Origin: Candidatus Latescibacterota bacterium | GTDB lineage: Bacteria > JAAXHH01 | Reading direction: 5' to 3' | Assembly (NCBI GenBank): GCA_022821085.1 | Contig: JAJEEG010000006.1 | Coordinates: 1,137,330-1,201,329, forward strand | Length of the DNA stretch: 64,000 nt | Shown here: piece by piece, positions 63,643 through 64,000 of the stretch | Numbering within the stretch: the stretch's first letter is position 1 | Layout: each line of letters starts with the position of its first letter | The notes under the pieces: model-generated | What the model was told of the DNA's origin: nothing | Seen by the model: the letters and a program-made list of their open reading frames with translations, nothing else | The model's database searches: none | Made by a program: the position numbers and the translations under genes

Positions 63643-64000
63643 CTACCTCAGGATGCGCTGGTCGCTCAGGTCCTTGTCCCCGACGGTCTCCACGACACTC
63701 GCGCCCACGAAGGCCATTTGCTCCAGGCTTGCAAAGGCGTTCACGATATGGTACTGCGTGGGCAGGTCCCGCCATTCCGCCCGGTGGAACCGCACCTTGC
63801 CCTTGCCGGAGTACTGCGCCGTCACCCTGCGGTTCGGGGAGGCGGACGGGGTCAGTACGGCGTATTCCGCATCGGCCTCGTCCCATGCTCCGGTCCGTGG
63901 AATGTACTTGTAGTGCAGGGTTCCGGTAAGCTCGGCGTCATCCGCCTCCGCGGATTCTTCGGCTTCTGCAGCGGATTCTTCGGCCGGCGCCGCGGATTCT
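63643..64000 (-). CDS. C-terminal part of a gene off the right edge; possibly acetoacetate decarboxylase-like
   Basis: Partial coding sequence of 118 codons to TAG at 63645-63643. Visible part begins with an acidic Ala/Glu/Ser linker made by a 21-bp repeat (EESAAEAEESAEADD), then LTGTLHYKYIPRTGAWDEAD, RVTAQYSGKGKVRFHRAEW and a QYHIVNAFASLEQMAF segment, a pattern reminiscent of acetoacetate decarboxylase-like beta barrels. That assignment is tentative because the N-terminal part with any catalytic Lys is missing. Confidence 0.5.
   Translation of the reverse strand, partial: ESAAPAEESAAEAEESAEADDAELTGTLHYKYIPRTGAWDEADAEYAVLTPSASPNRRVTAQYSGKGKVRFHRAEWRDLPTQYHIVNAFASLEQMAFVGASVVETVGDKDLSDQRILR
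63950..64000. repeat. 21-bp repeat coding an acidic linker
   Basis: The core gcggattct recurs at 63950, 63971 and 63992 (period 21) within the right-edge gene and continues off the window. It codes repeated Glu-Glu-Ser-Ala and keeps the frame. Confidence 0.8.

Noticed and set aside
8992-64000. CRISPR array
   Set aside because: The repeats are direct tandems without unique spacers, and no cas gene is present.
1-64000. tRNA or rRNA genes
   Set aside because: T-loop-like strings, for example near 45400, are not part of a cloverleaf; no rRNA sequence was recognised.

Overview
The window reads as chromosomal DNA of a high-GC, Gram-negative-type (diderm) bacterium that I cannot place to species. 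Diderm character is inferred from an outer-membrane beta-barrel protein ending in Phe (31797-32669), lipoprotein signal peptides and lspA. The short primary-type sigma factor and the mix of Gfo/Idh/MocA, DUF362, DUF4432, PhyH and Na+ symporter genes recall uncultured FCB-type lineages such as Latescibacterota; that placement is inference from gene content only. No rRNA, tRNA, CRISPR array, insertion sequence or prophage was recognised.

Layout. 1-11883 (minus): one run of genes from a strong promoter at 11985-12014: DUF177, rpmF, fabD, fabG, acpP, fabF, rnc, a lipoate/octanoate transferase, and a very large reducing type I polyketide synthase (KS-AT-DH-ER-KR visible) that runs off the left edge. 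12031-16577 (minus): sucD, sucC, a xylulokinase-type FGGY kinase, then a terminator and a short sigma-70 gene with its own promoter. 16773-25846: a lone peptide-type ABC binding lipoprotein, an APC permease, moaA plus a rhodanese-MoeB fusion (molybdopterin), a GarR-type dehydrogenase, a small cytochrome c and ilvD. 25879-28111 (minus): arginase, cupin, PEP-hydrolase-family TIM barrel. 28466-31733 (plus): an unrecognised 797-residue protein paired with a PhyH oxygenase. 31797-37810 (minus): beta-barrel protein, endo/exonuclease/phosphatase, DUF4432 sugar epimerase-like protein, glnS, orphan HigA-like regulator, methyltransferase.

38028-44203 (minus): a transport block in which an Na+ symporter, its small partner, a sugar-type ABC binding protein and two permeases overlap one another, without an ATPase; then an AGCS alanine/glycine symporter. 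44404-51571 (plus): Gfo/Idh, CoA-acylating methylmalonate-semialdehyde dehydrogenase, DUF362, indoleamine 2,3-dioxygenase, a long cyanobacterial/plant-type IspH and a sugar-phosphate isomerase. 51581-54376 (minus): a second Gfo/Idh and an RsbU-like GAF-GAF-PP2C phosphatase. 54452-59221 (minus): a housekeeping operon from one promoter, yggS, yggT, divIVA, a divergent purine nucleoside phosphorylase, a TraR/DksA protein, lspA (apparently with a non-standard start codon) and rluD. 59466-64000: comM, an unrecognised lipoprotein, a class III aminotransferase and a partial gene at the right edge.

Two themes stand out. First, the polyketide synthase is physically part of the fatty-acid/rnc operon, overlapping a lipoyl-type transferase gene. 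Second, short tandem duplications (9-36 bp) recur throughout, mostly at gene junctions, several of them copying the last codons and stop of a gene; those inside genes keep a multiple of three. Translations were read by eye; family calls rest on motifs, lengths and gene order, not on database searches.
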